NCBI GenBank assembly: GCA_016929985.1
Contig: JAFGIH010000221.1
Coordinates: 1-6,189, forward strand
From: Thermoleophilia bacterium
Lineage (GTDB): Bacteria > Actinomycetota > Thermoleophilia > RBG-16-64-13
DNA length: 6,189 nt
Direction of reading: 5' to 3'
Below, one piece after another: positions 1-5,263 of this stretch. Both the position numbers and the translations under genes were made by a program. The notes under the pieces were generated by a model, which did not search any database, was not told where the DNA came from, and worked only from the letters and a program-made list of their open reading frames with translations. Each line of letters starts with the position of its first letter. Within the stretch, counting starts at the first letter, position 1.

Positions 1-773
1 AGCCACCGCAAGGTCCGGCGGGACGGAGCAGCCGGACCGGTCTCGTCCTGGGTATCGTCGCGGCCGCGATCGTGGTTCTGGCAGGCATAGGGGTCGGCGT
101 CTACTTCGGCTTCCTCCGGGATGGCGACGACGGACAGACCGCAGGCAATGGGACGGTCACCACCAGGACGTCAAGCACCGAAACGGACGGCACGGGTACG
201 ACGGACTCCGAGTCGTCCACGACCACCGCAACGACCGGCCAGACCACATCCTCCGGCGCCGGCACTGACAGCACAGTGCCTGGCGGCAACACGGCCCAGA
301 CGATCCCGAGTCTGGGCTCGTCCACGACCGGGGGGAACACCTCGACCAGCCGGACCACGACGACCGAGGATGCCTACATGGTCTATCTCGATGCCGCGAG
401 CGAGCTCGTGTTCGACCTCGAGGCTTGTGACCTGCGGATCCCGGAACTGGCGACCGAGATCAACAACACCCTGCCCGATGTGGACGAATGGGTGTATCAG
501 GATCTGCAGGACATGATCGACACGCTTCTGGAGGACGGCGAACGCATGCTCTATCTGGACGTGCCGCCGGAGTTCCGGGAGGCCAACGACCATCTGGACG
601 CGGCGACCACGAGTATGATCAACCGCATCACGTTCACCATGACGGGCATCGAGGAGTTGTGGAGGACCGGGAACAGGAACGCGGGCAACAGCTACTTCGA
701 ATCCGGCCGGGTGGAACGTGATCGCTATCGTTCGGAGATCCAGAAGTATCACGAGACGCTGCCCGTGAGCTGA
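1..773 (+). CDS. Single-pass membrane protein with Thr/Ser-rich stalk and helical outer domain (5' end outside window)
   Basis: The frame is open to the left edge (first whole codon at base 3), so the true start lies upstream; the GTG at 72 lies inside the membrane segment and is not a credible start. About 256 residues are visible. A short Pro/Gly/Arg-rich stretch is followed by a hydrophobic segment (window residues about 13-37, rich in Val, Ala, Ile and Gly), then about 80 residues of almost pure Thr, Ser, Gly and Asp. The last 135 residues look alpha-helical, with acidic residues, a single Cys and a PPEFREANDHLDAA stretch typical of helical domains of secreted proteins of unknown function. 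The likely topology is a cytoplasmic N-terminus, one membrane helix, a flexible stalk and an outer domain. A zinc ribbon in the missing N-terminus is possible, since the protein at 1733 carries one, but this is a guess. It lies 9 bases upstream of the methyltransferase gene and is probably co-transcribed with it. Function unknown. Confidence 0.8.
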   Translation, partial: PPQGPAGRSSRTGLVLGIVAAAIVVLAGIGVGVYFGFLRDGDDGQTAGNGTVTTRTSSTETDGTGTTDSESSTTTATTGQTTSSGAGTDSTVPGGNTAQTIPSLGSSTTGGNTSTSRTTTTEDAYMVYLDAASELVFDLEACDLRIPELATEINNTLPDVDEWVYQDLQDMIDTLLEDGERMLYLDVPPEFREANDHLDAATTSMINRITFTMTGIEELWRTGNRNAGNSYFESGRVERDRYRSEIQKYHETLPVS

Positions 774-782
774 GGGCGGCGC

Positions 783-1661
783 ATGCCGGGCCCGCACATA
801 GACGTCTACCTGGGTGACAATCTCGAGATCCTGGCAGGGTTCGAGTCGGGGTCGTTTCCCCTCATCTACGTCGATCCGCCCTTCAACACCGGGAGAGCGC
901 AGACGCGGACGCAGATAGGCACCGTCCGCGACGAGTGCGGCGACCGGGTGGGCTTTCATGGCCGTCGCTACAAGACGGTCACAGTGGGAAAGCGTTCGTT
1001 CGCCGACAGCTTCGACGACTTCCTGGCTTTCATCGAGCCGCGGCTCACCGAGGCTCACCGTCTGTTGACCCCGCGGGGGAGTTTCTTCATGCATATCGAC
1101 TACCGCGAGGCGCACTACTGCAAGGTGCTGCTGGACACCATCTTCGGTAGGGAGTGCTTCATCAACGAGATCGTGTGGGCTTACGACTACGGGGCCAGGA
1201 GCAAGAGCCGTTGGTCCGCCAAGCACGACAACATCCTGTGGTACGCCAAAGACCCGGCGCACTTCACCTTCCGGTACGAGGATATCGACCGCATCCCGTA
1301 CAGGGCTCCCAGCCTCGTGACCCCCGACAAGGCTGCGCGGGGCAAGACCCCCACCGACGTGTGGTGGCACACGATCGTGAGTCCTACCGGCAAGGAGAAG
1401 ACCGGTTATCCCACGCAGAAACCCCTCGGCATCATGAACCGCATCGTGCGTGTGCACAGCCACCCGGGCGACTGCGTGCTCGATTTCTTCGCGGGCAGCG
1501 GCACCACGGGGGAGGCGGCCTATCGGAACGGACGGAGCGCCGTGCTCATCGACTGCAGCGAGGAGGCCGTGAGGGTCATGGCGCGGCGGCTGGCGTTCGC
1601 CGACCCGGCGTTCCACTGCTTCAAGCCAGGGCCTGGGCCGACCGGCGACCCGGCGGCGTAG
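783..1661 (+). CDS. Site-specific DNA methyltransferase, beta class (N6-adenine/N4-cytosine type), apparently orphan
   Basis: The 292-residue protein should transfer a methyl group from S-adenosylmethionine to an exocyclic amino group of adenine (or cytosine) in a specific DNA site. The catalytic motif IV DPPFNTG is at residues 31-37, preceded by GDNLEIL (11-17). The AdoMet-binding motif I region DFFAGSGTT is at 234-242, and YPTQKP at 209-214 precedes it. Motif IV first, then a central target-recognition region, then motif I is the beta-class order (N6_N4_Mtase family), and the length is normal for a complete enzyme. Residues 166-214, with RGKTPTDVWWHTI and SPTGKEKTGYPTQKP, look strongly conserved. 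The start is well fixed: an in-frame TGA, the stop of the upstream gene, lies four codons before this ATG with no start codon between, and GAGGG at 772-776 serves as the ribosome site, which suggests translational coupling. No endonuclease or second specificity subunit is visible, so a regulatory or solitary role is inferred. The target site cannot be read from the sequence, and adenine is more likely than cytosine. Confidence 0.93.
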   Translation: MPGPHIDVYLGDNLEILAGFESGSFPLIYVDPPFNTGRAQTRTQIGTVRDECGDRVGFHGRRYKTVTVGKRSFADSFDDFLAFIEPRLTEAHRLLTPRGSFFMHIDYREAHYCKVLLDTIFGRECFINEIVWAYDYGARSKSRWSAKHDNILWYAKDPAHFTFRYEDIDRIPYRAPSLVTPDKAARGKTPTDVWWHTIVSPTGKEKTGYPTQKPLGIMNRIVRVHSHPGDCVLDFFAGSGTTGEAAYRNGRSAVLIDCSEEAVRVMARRLAFADPAFHCFKPGPGPTGDPAA

Positions 1662-1666
1662 GAATC

Positions 1667-1695
1667 TTGACAGCTTCGGTCGTCTGAGCCATTGT
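1667..1695 (+). promoter_or_regulatory. Candidate sigma-70-type promoter for the zinc-ribbon membrane protein
   Basis: A perfect TTGACA (1667-1672) starts six bases after the methyltransferase stop codon. With a 17-base spacer the -10 would be CATTGT (1690-1695), which matches TATAAT at only three positions. Transcription from here would start near 1702 and give a leader of about 30 bases before the ATG at 1733. The good -35 and spacing support it; the poor -10 keeps confidence low. If real, the gene at 1733 can be expressed apart from the methyltransferase. Confidence 0.35.
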
Positions 1696-1721
1696 GGGCG
1701 CAGCGCGGCATCGGCGACCAT

Positions 1722-1728
1722 GGGGGAG
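1722..1728 (+). promoter_or_regulatory. Ribosome binding site that fixes the start at 1733
   Basis: GGGGGAG lies four bases before the ATG at 1733. An in-frame GTG at 1694 would add 13 residues (GAARHRRPWGRY-like) but has no good ribosome site of its own and would place this purine run inside the coding region, so 1733 is preferred. Confidence 0.7.
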
Positions 1729-1732
1729 ATAC

Positions 1733-2320
1733 ATGGGCTTCTCGCGATTCAAAGCCTACGACTACGGGGTCTTCGGCCTCTTCATCTTGACCATCATCGG
1801 GGTGAGTCTGCGCTGGTACTCCGTCTCTCTTTCCATCAACGGTCAGGACTTGGGCTCCGCGACGGTGAGCGGCTGGGAGTTCAGTCTGGGCGTCATGGCC
1901 TTCGTGTTCGCTCTGATCGCCGCCCTCTGGGTGGGGCTGAAGGCGGTCATCGCGCCGCAAGGCAAGCTCCCCTATTGGTACTTGGAGGGGGTCGTTCTGA
2001 TAGTGGCTGGCGCGCTGATAGTCGTGTGCGCGCTCATCCGGTTCATCGACAAACCGGGCGGGGGCGAGGAAGCCTTCGGCGTGGGAGTGCACTACGGGGT
2101 GGGTCTCTACCTGACGCTCATCGCCGGGCTGCTCATGGTGGTCTGTGGATACCTGGCCTCGCGCGATCCCGAGCTGGCCCCGGCTACGACGGCACGGCCA
2201 CCGTCGGCGCGGCCGCCGGTGGCCGGCCCCGCCCGCCCCGGCATGCGCTACTGCCAGAATTGCGGTGCGGAGGTGGATGCGGGGGCGCGGTTCTGCCGCT
2301 CTTGTGGGGCGCCTCGCTGA
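1733..2320 (+). CDS. Four-helix membrane protein with C-terminal zinc ribbon
   Basis: This 195-residue protein has four predicted membrane helices at about residues 12-31, 51-70, 84-104 and 122-142. The first outer loop (28-50) is Trp- and Ser-containing (WYSVSLSING...SGWEF). A Pro/Ala/Arg-rich linker (146-171) leads to a terminal zinc ribbon with Cys at 174, 177, 188 and 191 (CxxC, ten residues, CxxC), of the short rubredoxin-like knuckle type often found at the ends of actinobacterial and archaeal membrane proteins. Both the N- and C-termini should lie in the cytoplasm, so the ribbon would face inside and may bind a protein or nucleic acid partner. No catalytic motif is visible and the specific function is unknown. 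It follows the methyltransferase by 71 bases on the same strand, but a possible own promoter makes membership of that operon uncertain. Confidence 0.85.
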   Translation: MGFSRFKAYDYGVFGLFILTIIGVSLRWYSVSLSINGQDLGSATVSGWEFSLGVMAFVFALIAALWVGLKAVIAPQGKLPYWYLEGVVLIVAGALIVVCALIRFIDKPGGGEEAFGVGVHYGVGLYLTLIAGLLMVVCGYLASRDPELAPATTARPPSARPPVAGPARPGMRYCQNCGAEVDAGARFCRSCGAPR

Positions 2321-2352
2321 CCGGCCGCTCGTGCACTGACTCTCGGTGACTT

Positions 2353-2560
2353 GTGCCGCATGGCCCATGGGGCTCATCGCTCCCCCTCGCGCGGCGCGTG
2401 CCCGCGAGGGTCCGACTCTTGCCCGCGTTCTCGCGCGGCTGGGGCAGTCGCATGGGCTCGCGTGCGATGCGCTTCGCGTCGCGCGCGCGGCCTCGCTCCT
2501 TTCCCCAGCCCGCTTAGCGGGCGCGAAACTTCGCTCCTCACCCCATGGGCCATGCGGGAC
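2353..2560. mobile_element. MITE-like segment bounded by 20-nt inverted repeats
   Basis: GTGCCGCATGGCCCATGGGG at 2353-2372 and its inverted counterpart at 2541-2560 pair at 19 of 20 positions (17 perfect at 2356-2372 against 2541-2557). They enclose a 208-bp segment with no credible coding frame, which contains the first copy of the 60-bp repeat. Terminal inverted repeats around a short non-coding GC-rich core are the usual form of a non-autonomous transposable element or a large REP/BIME-like unit. No target-site duplication is evident on either side and no transposase is present, so the assignment is tentative. It could equally be a large folded transcript end after the zinc-ribbon gene. 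Confidence 0.4.
2438..2497. repeat. 60-bp direct repeat, copy 1
   Basis: Bases 2438-2497 are identical to 2638-2697 over all 60 positions, and the match ends abruptly on both sides (2437/2637 and 2498/2698 differ). The core 2459-2487 folds as an imperfect hairpin: CGCGTGCGATGCG, loop CTT, CGCGTCGCGCGCG, 13 pairs including two G-T pairs. The unit begins GCTGGGGCAGTCGCATGGG and ends GCGGCCTCGCT. Nothing suggests it is translated. Confidence 0.95.
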
Positions 2561-2825
2561 CACTCACTGAAAGGAGTGCTCGAGCAGCCCGCGCTCATCG
2601 CCCAGGGGTCGGTGACGTGCACTCCTCGATGACGCGCGCTGGGGCAGTCGCATGGGCTCGCGTGCGATGCGCTTCGCGTCGCGCGCGCGGCCTCGCTTCC
2701 GTGCGCGGGGCTTCGGGGCTTTCATCGCATGGGGTTCTCACGTAGTGTTGTCCGCGCTTATGGGGCGTTGGCCGGCGGTGCAGGGATGGCCGGGCTCGCA
2801 TCCACAACGGAGCGGGCTCAAAGAC
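2561..2825. other. Gene-free GC-rich stretch around repeat copy 2
   Basis: Apart from the second 60-bp repeat, only a weak inverted repeat is visible here: AGGAGTGC at 2572-2579 against GCACTCCT at 2619-2626. Open frames exist on both strands but are short, Arg/Ala-rich and made partly of the repeat read in different phases, as expected of GC-rich non-coding DNA. No RNA gene was recognised. Confidence 0.6.
2638..2697. repeat. 60-bp direct repeat, copy 2
   Basis: Perfect copy of 2438-2497, displaced by exactly 200 bp in the same orientation, with the same hairpin core (2659-2687). The flanks differ, although TCGGTGAC occurs upstream of both copies (2343-2350 and 2609-2616) at different distances. 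Unlike copy 1, it is not enclosed by the 20-nt inverted repeats. Confidence 0.95.
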
Positions 2826-3051
2826 TTGGGTCGCCGGGAGGTGCTTGGTGTCGAGTTTCCAGGACGACGGGACTCTCAACCTCGTGATGGAGGGGCTGGG
2901 CGAGTTCTCTGTTGACTACGAACTCAGCGGCGGCAGGATCACCATCGACATGATGGGGGAGAAGACGACGGCTCCCTACAGGCTCGATGGCGACACCATT
3001 ACCATCTCGCCGGAGGGTGAGCCCCGGGTAGTGTTCACGCGGAGCAGCTGT
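2826..3051 (+). pseudogene. Remnant of a small beta-rich (lipocalin-like/DUF) domain, probably frameshifted and truncated
   Basis: From 2857 to 3042 one frame reads FQDDGTLNLVMEG, then VDYELSGGRITIDM, then APYRLDGDTITI and finally PRVVFTR. This alternation of short strands with DDGT and DGDTITI turns is typical of small beta-barrel domains of secreted or membrane-anchored proteins that carry the pattern 'F.DDGT... Y.V.GD.ITI... F.R'. GC-rich third positions support past coding. The domain lacks its beginning: its only local start is a TTG at 2845 with no ribosome site. One frame over, 2838-2858 encodes EVLGVEF, which would join smoothly to QDDGT if one T of TTT (2856-2858) were removed. After FTR the frame runs into unrelated low-complexity residues to 3150, while the EVLGVEF frame meets a TAG at 3051. 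A decayed gene next to the repeats is the best reading. A sequencing error or a short genuine TTG-started protein (2845-3150) is also possible. Confidence 0.5.
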
Positions 3052-3060
3052 AGCGGAACG

Positions 3061-3076
3061 CCGTCCCGCAGGACGG
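3061..3076. terminator. Small hairpin after the broken domain
   Basis: CCGTCC (3061-3066) and GGACGG (3071-3076) pair across a CGCA loop. A second possible hairpin, CGGGC (3092-3096) with GCCCG (3107-3111), is followed by TTTCT. Together they could end transcription of the former gene, but neither has a real T tract, so confidence is low. Confidence 0.25.
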
Positions 3077-3252
3077 GACTCACGGGGGGTCCGGGCGTCG
3101 CACCGGGCCCGTTTCTCCGTGTCTCACGTATTGGCGAGGCCGGCCTATGACGCCCGCGTATCGGTCCCACGGAAAAGCTCGCAAAACGCTAGTTTCCGCT
3201 GCAATTCTCATGCCCTGCCCGCGCGCGCGTGCGGCTTTCGTGATAGCCTTCT

Positions 3253-3267
3253 TGTCTTGGTAAGACA
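3253..3267. promoter_or_regulatory. Candidate operator: 15-bp dyad before the CoA-transferase operon
   Basis: TGTCTT, GGT, AAGACA forms a perfect two-fold symmetric site with six-base arms and a three-base centre, 55 bases before the ATG at 3322. Its size and TGT...ACA ends suit a dimeric regulator such as a TetR- or GntR-type repressor of acyl-CoA metabolism. No regulator gene is in the window, so this is inference from symmetry and position only. Confidence 0.3.
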
Positions 3268-3309
3268 CCTTGCCGACCGCGCACGATCGTGGTCAGTCCC
3301 AAGAACGTT

Positions 3310-3315
3310 GGAGGG
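3310..3315 (+). promoter_or_regulatory. Ribosome binding site that fixes the start at 3322
   Basis: GGAGGG lies six bases before ATG 3322. An in-frame GTG at 3289 would add 11 residues and has no purine-rich site before it, so the ATG is chosen. Confidence 0.85.
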
Positions 3316-3321
3316 AACGGT

Positions 3322-4305
3322 ATGAAGGTGCTCGAGGAAGGGGTCAACCCCCTCTTCACGGATCCCGACCCGGATCACGCTCGTGAGTTCTTCCGTGAGA
3401 AGTCGCGAGCGATGGTCGACAAACGGATGGGCGAGAAGGAAGCGGTGGAGAGGTTCGTCACCGACGGGTGTTATCTCGCCATCGGCGGTTTCGGGGCTAA
3501 CCGTATTCCCAACGCCATCGTCCACGAGATCGTGAGACAGCGGAAGAAGAACCTGGGTTTTCTCGGCCATACCTCCACGCACGACTTCCAGGTGCTCTGT
3601 GCGGGCAAGGTCTTCAACCGGGTCGACTCGGCCTACATCGTGGGCCTGGAGGCCAGGGGGCTTTCGCGCAACGCCCGGCGGTACATGGAGTCCGGCGAGG
3701 TGCAGGTGACCGAATGGAGCAACTACGCGCTGGCTGCGAGGTTGAAGGCCGCCGCCGACGGCGTCTCTTTCGGCATCATCCGCTGCATGCTGGGCACCGA
3801 CACCTTCAAGATGTCCGCGGCCAAGGTCATCGAGTGCCCGTTCACGGGCAAGAAGTTCGCGGCTGTACCTGCCCTGTGGCCTGATGTGGCGGCTATCCAC
3901 GTCCACGAGGCCGATATGTACGGCAACGCGGTCATCCGCGGCATCTCGGTGGCCGACCTAGAATTGGCCCGCGCGGCCAAGCGCCTCATCATCACCACGG
4001 AGCGCCTGGTGCACAACTCCGTCATCCGCGACGACCCTACCATCACGTCCATCCCCTTCTATCTGGTGGATGCCGTGGTTGAGGTGCCTTACGGCAGCTA
4101 TCCGGGCAACATGCCATATCTGTACTTCTCCGACGAAGAGCACATCGCCGAGTGGCTGAAGGCGGAGAAGGATCTCGAGGAGTTCGAGAAGTTCCTGGAT
4201 CACTACATCTACAGCGTTCCTGATTTCAAGGAGTATCTCGTGCGTTGTGGGGGACTGAAGAGGATCGAAGAGCTTCAGAAGCTCGAGAACGTTGTCGAGG
4301 CCTGA
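3322..4305 (+). CDS. CoA-transferase subunit A, glutaconate CoA-transferase (GctA/IpdA-like) family
   Basis: This 327-residue protein is the alpha subunit of a class I (family I) CoA-transferase, which with subunit B should move CoA between an acyl-CoA donor and a carboxylic acid. The family's GGF turn is at residues 55-57 (AIGGFGANRIPNAIVHEIVRQ), and PFTGKKFAAVPALWPDVAAIHVHEAD (from residue 173) matches the conserved 'VAVP...DVAIIHA' segment of GctA. RDDPTITSIPF and VDAVVEVPYGSYPGN follow as in GctA. Compared with Acidaminococcus GctA as I remember it (about 320 residues, GGF near residue 25), there is an N-terminal extension of about 30 mostly polar, charged residues. Subunit B follows after 30 bases on the same strand, clearly one operon. 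The substrate cannot be told: glutaconate, another dicarboxylate, an aromatic acid or a steroid-ring intermediate are all possible in this family. The catalytic glutamate is expected in the B subunit. Confidence 0.9.
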   Translation: MKVLEEGVNPLFTDPDPDHAREFFREKSRAMVDKRMGEKEAVERFVTDGCYLAIGGFGANRIPNAIVHEIVRQRKKNLGFLGHTSTHDFQVLCAGKVFNRVDSAYIVGLEARGLSRNARRYMESGEVQVTEWSNYALAARLKAAADGVSFGIIRCMLGTDTFKMSAAKVIECPFTGKKFAAVPALWPDVAAIHVHEADMYGNAVIRGISVADLELARAAKRLIITTERLVHNSVIRDDPTITSIPFYLVDAVVEVPYGSYPGNMPYLYFSDEEHIAEWLKAEKDLEEFEKFLDHYIYSVPDFKEYLVRCGGLKRIEELQKLENVVEA

Positions 4306-4320
4306 CGGACGCTTGAGGCG

Positions 4321-4326
4321 AAGGAG
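4321..4326 (+). promoter_or_regulatory. Ribosome binding site of subunit B
   Basis: AAGGAG (continuing as AAGGAGCT) sits nine bases before the ATG at 4336, within the 30-base gap between the two subunit genes, so subunit B has its own strong translation start. Confidence 0.8.
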
Positions 4327-4335
4327 CTACTAGAT

Positions 4336-5106
4336 ATGGCACCCCAATACAACATGATGGAACTTATGATCTGCGTGGCCTCTCGGTACCTCGAGAACGG
4401 CAAGACCGTGGCCGTCGGCACCGGGGCTCCCTGCGCAGCGGCCATGCTGGCGCAGAAGACAGGCTCGCCCGACCTGGTGATCCTTTTCGAGGCCGGCGGC
4501 GTCGCACCCATGCTGCCCAAGATGCCCATCTCGGTGGGTGACTCGAGCACCTTCTACCGAGCAGTCATGGCTGCCGGCATGTCGGAGATGATGACCACCT
4601 GTGCGCGTGGCCAGGTGGACTACGCGTTCCTGGGCGGCGCCCAGATCGACAAGTTCGGTAACATCAACTCCACCTGCATCGGCGACTACTATCATCCCAA
4701 AGTGCGTTTTCCGGGCAGCGGCGGGGCCAACGACTTCGCGTCGCTCTGCTGGCGCACCATGATCATGACCGTCCACGAGAAAGCCCGCTTCGTAGAGAAG
4801 TGCGACTTCATCACCTCTCCCGGCTTCCTGGGCGGAGACGGCGGACGCGAAGAGGCGGGTCTGCCCGAGGGCGGCCCTTACAAGATCATCACCGACCTGG
4901 CGGTCATGGGGTTCGACGAGACGACGCACGCTATGAGGATCGAGTCGTTGCACCCGGGTGTGGATGTAGCCAAGGTGCAGAGCGAGACGGGCTTCGAGCT
5001 CATCGTGCCGGCAGAGATTGGGCGCACGGAGCCGCCGAGCGCGGATGAGTTGCGAGTGCTGCGCGATGAGGTCGACCCCGGCAGGCTGGTGATCGGCCGG
5101 GCGTAG
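4336..5106 (+). CDS. CoA-transferase subunit B, glutaconate CoA-transferase (GctB/IpdB-like) family
   Basis: This 256-residue protein is the catalytic beta subunit partner of the preceding gene; GctB has a similar length. The segment VGTGAPCAAAMLAQ (27-40) leads to VILFEAGG, where Glu52 aligns with the Glu54 of Acidaminococcus GctB that forms the acyl-glutamyl/CoA-thioester intermediate. The family blocks GGAQIDKFGNINST (100-113), GDYYHPK (116-122) and GSGGAN (127-132) are all intact, as are TSPGFLGGDGGRE and the closing EVDPG. The retained glutamate argues for true CoA transfer. As I recall, the related ring-cleaving hydrolase IpdAB of actinobacterial steroid breakdown lacks this glutamate. 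The heterodimer or heterotetramer should be cytoplasmic. No dehydrogenase, decarboxylase or dehydratase gene is beside it to name the pathway. The gene ends at the strong hairpin at 5181-5208. Confidence 0.92.
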   Translation: MAPQYNMMELMICVASRYLENGKTVAVGTGAPCAAAMLAQKTGSPDLVILFEAGGVAPMLPKMPISVGDSSTFYRAVMAAGMSEMMTTCARGQVDYAFLGGAQIDKFGNINSTCIGDYYHPKVRFPGSGGANDFASLCWRTMIMTVHEKARFVEKCDFITSPGFLGGDGGREEAGLPEGGPYKIITDLAVMGFDETTHAMRIESLHPGVDVAKVQSETGFELIVPAEIGRTEPPSADELRVLRDEVDPGRLVIGRA

Positions 5107-5124
5107 ACTCTCGGCCGGGCATAG
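5093..5124 (+). repeat. Short tandem duplication over the subunit B stop codon
   Basis: TCGGCCGGGCGTAG (5093-5106) and TCGGCCGGGCATAG (5111-5124) match at 13 of 14 positions with an 18-base period. The first copy carries the stop codon TAG. It looks like a small slippage duplication that left a second copy of the gene end just downstream. Confidence 0.7.
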
Positions 5125-5180
5125 GCCAGACGCCGCGGCCTGAGCTGCTGCGCGTGCAGGTGGTGTTCGTAGGCGCAAAG

Positions 5181-5208
5181 AAGGGGGGGCTCCGAAGAGC
5201 CCCCCCTT
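5181..5208. terminator. Bidirectional intrinsic terminator between convergent genes
   Basis: AAGGGGGGGCTC (5181-5192) and GAGCCCCCCCTT (5197-5208) form a perfect 12-bp stem with a CGAA loop. It stands 74 bases after the CoA-transferase stop and 55 bases beyond the phosphatase stop, so it can serve both converging transcripts. The trailing T runs are short (TTGTGG on the + strand, TTCTTTG on the - strand), but the stem is very stable. Confidence 0.85.
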
Positions 5209-5263
5209 GTGGTCCTTCAAGGCAGTGCGTGCAAGTGCCCGCTGCCGCCTGATGTGACCGGTC

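Larger units (their letters stand above)
3077..3321 (+). other. Intergenic leader upstream of the CoA-transferase operon
   Basis: This stretch holds no supported gene. It contains the possible second terminator hairpin (3092-3111), a stem GGAAA (3171-3175) with TTTCC (3193-3197) in a locally AT-richer patch, and the dyad at 3253-3267. The operon promoter must lie here or further left. No convincing -35/-10 pair is visible; the best, TTCGTG (3237-3242) with TAAGAC (3261-3266) at an 18-base spacing, is poor. Confidence 0.5.

Noticed and set aside
783..1661. Part of a restriction-modification or BREX/DISARM-like defence system
   Set aside because: No nuclease, helicase, ATPase or specificity subunit is visible in the window. 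The enzyme length and layout fit a solitary methyltransferase, and an off-window partner cannot be assessed.
171..1721. Long open frame on the - strand across the membrane protein and methyltransferase genes
   Set aside because: It is antisense to two better supported genes and its composition (Arg, Val, His, Pro, Gly) is typical of GC-rich shadows. It has no recognisable domain, and the + strand holds clear catalytic motifs.
1520..2563. - strand open frame running from the methyltransferase end into the repeats
   Set aside because: It opposes the zinc-ribbon gene and runs through the inverted-repeat segment; it is low-complexity and without motifs.
2438..2697. CRISPR array
   Set aside because: There are only two repeats of 60 bp with a 140-bp gap between them, no third unit, no regular spacer length and no cas gene. 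The hairpin core is far larger than in CRISPR repeats.
2346..2879. Several short Arg/Ala-rich open frames on both strands in the repeat region
   Set aside because: They are made of the repeat read in different phases, have no ribosome sites and no domain, and the two 60-bp copies are in different frames relative to each other (200 is not a multiple of three).
3171..3197. Stem-loop as a riboswitch or small RNA
   Set aside because: Only five plus three base pairs with a bulge and no recognisable riboswitch core; too weak to call beyond noting it in the leader.
3208..3906. - strand open frame opposite CoA-transferase subunit A
   Set aside because: It is a shadow of a gene with strong family similarity and has no ribosome site or domain of its own.
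4330..5220. - strand open frame opposite subunit B
   Set aside because: It lies entirely antisense to a well supported gene and would begin inside the terminator-proximal region; the composition is that of a shadow.
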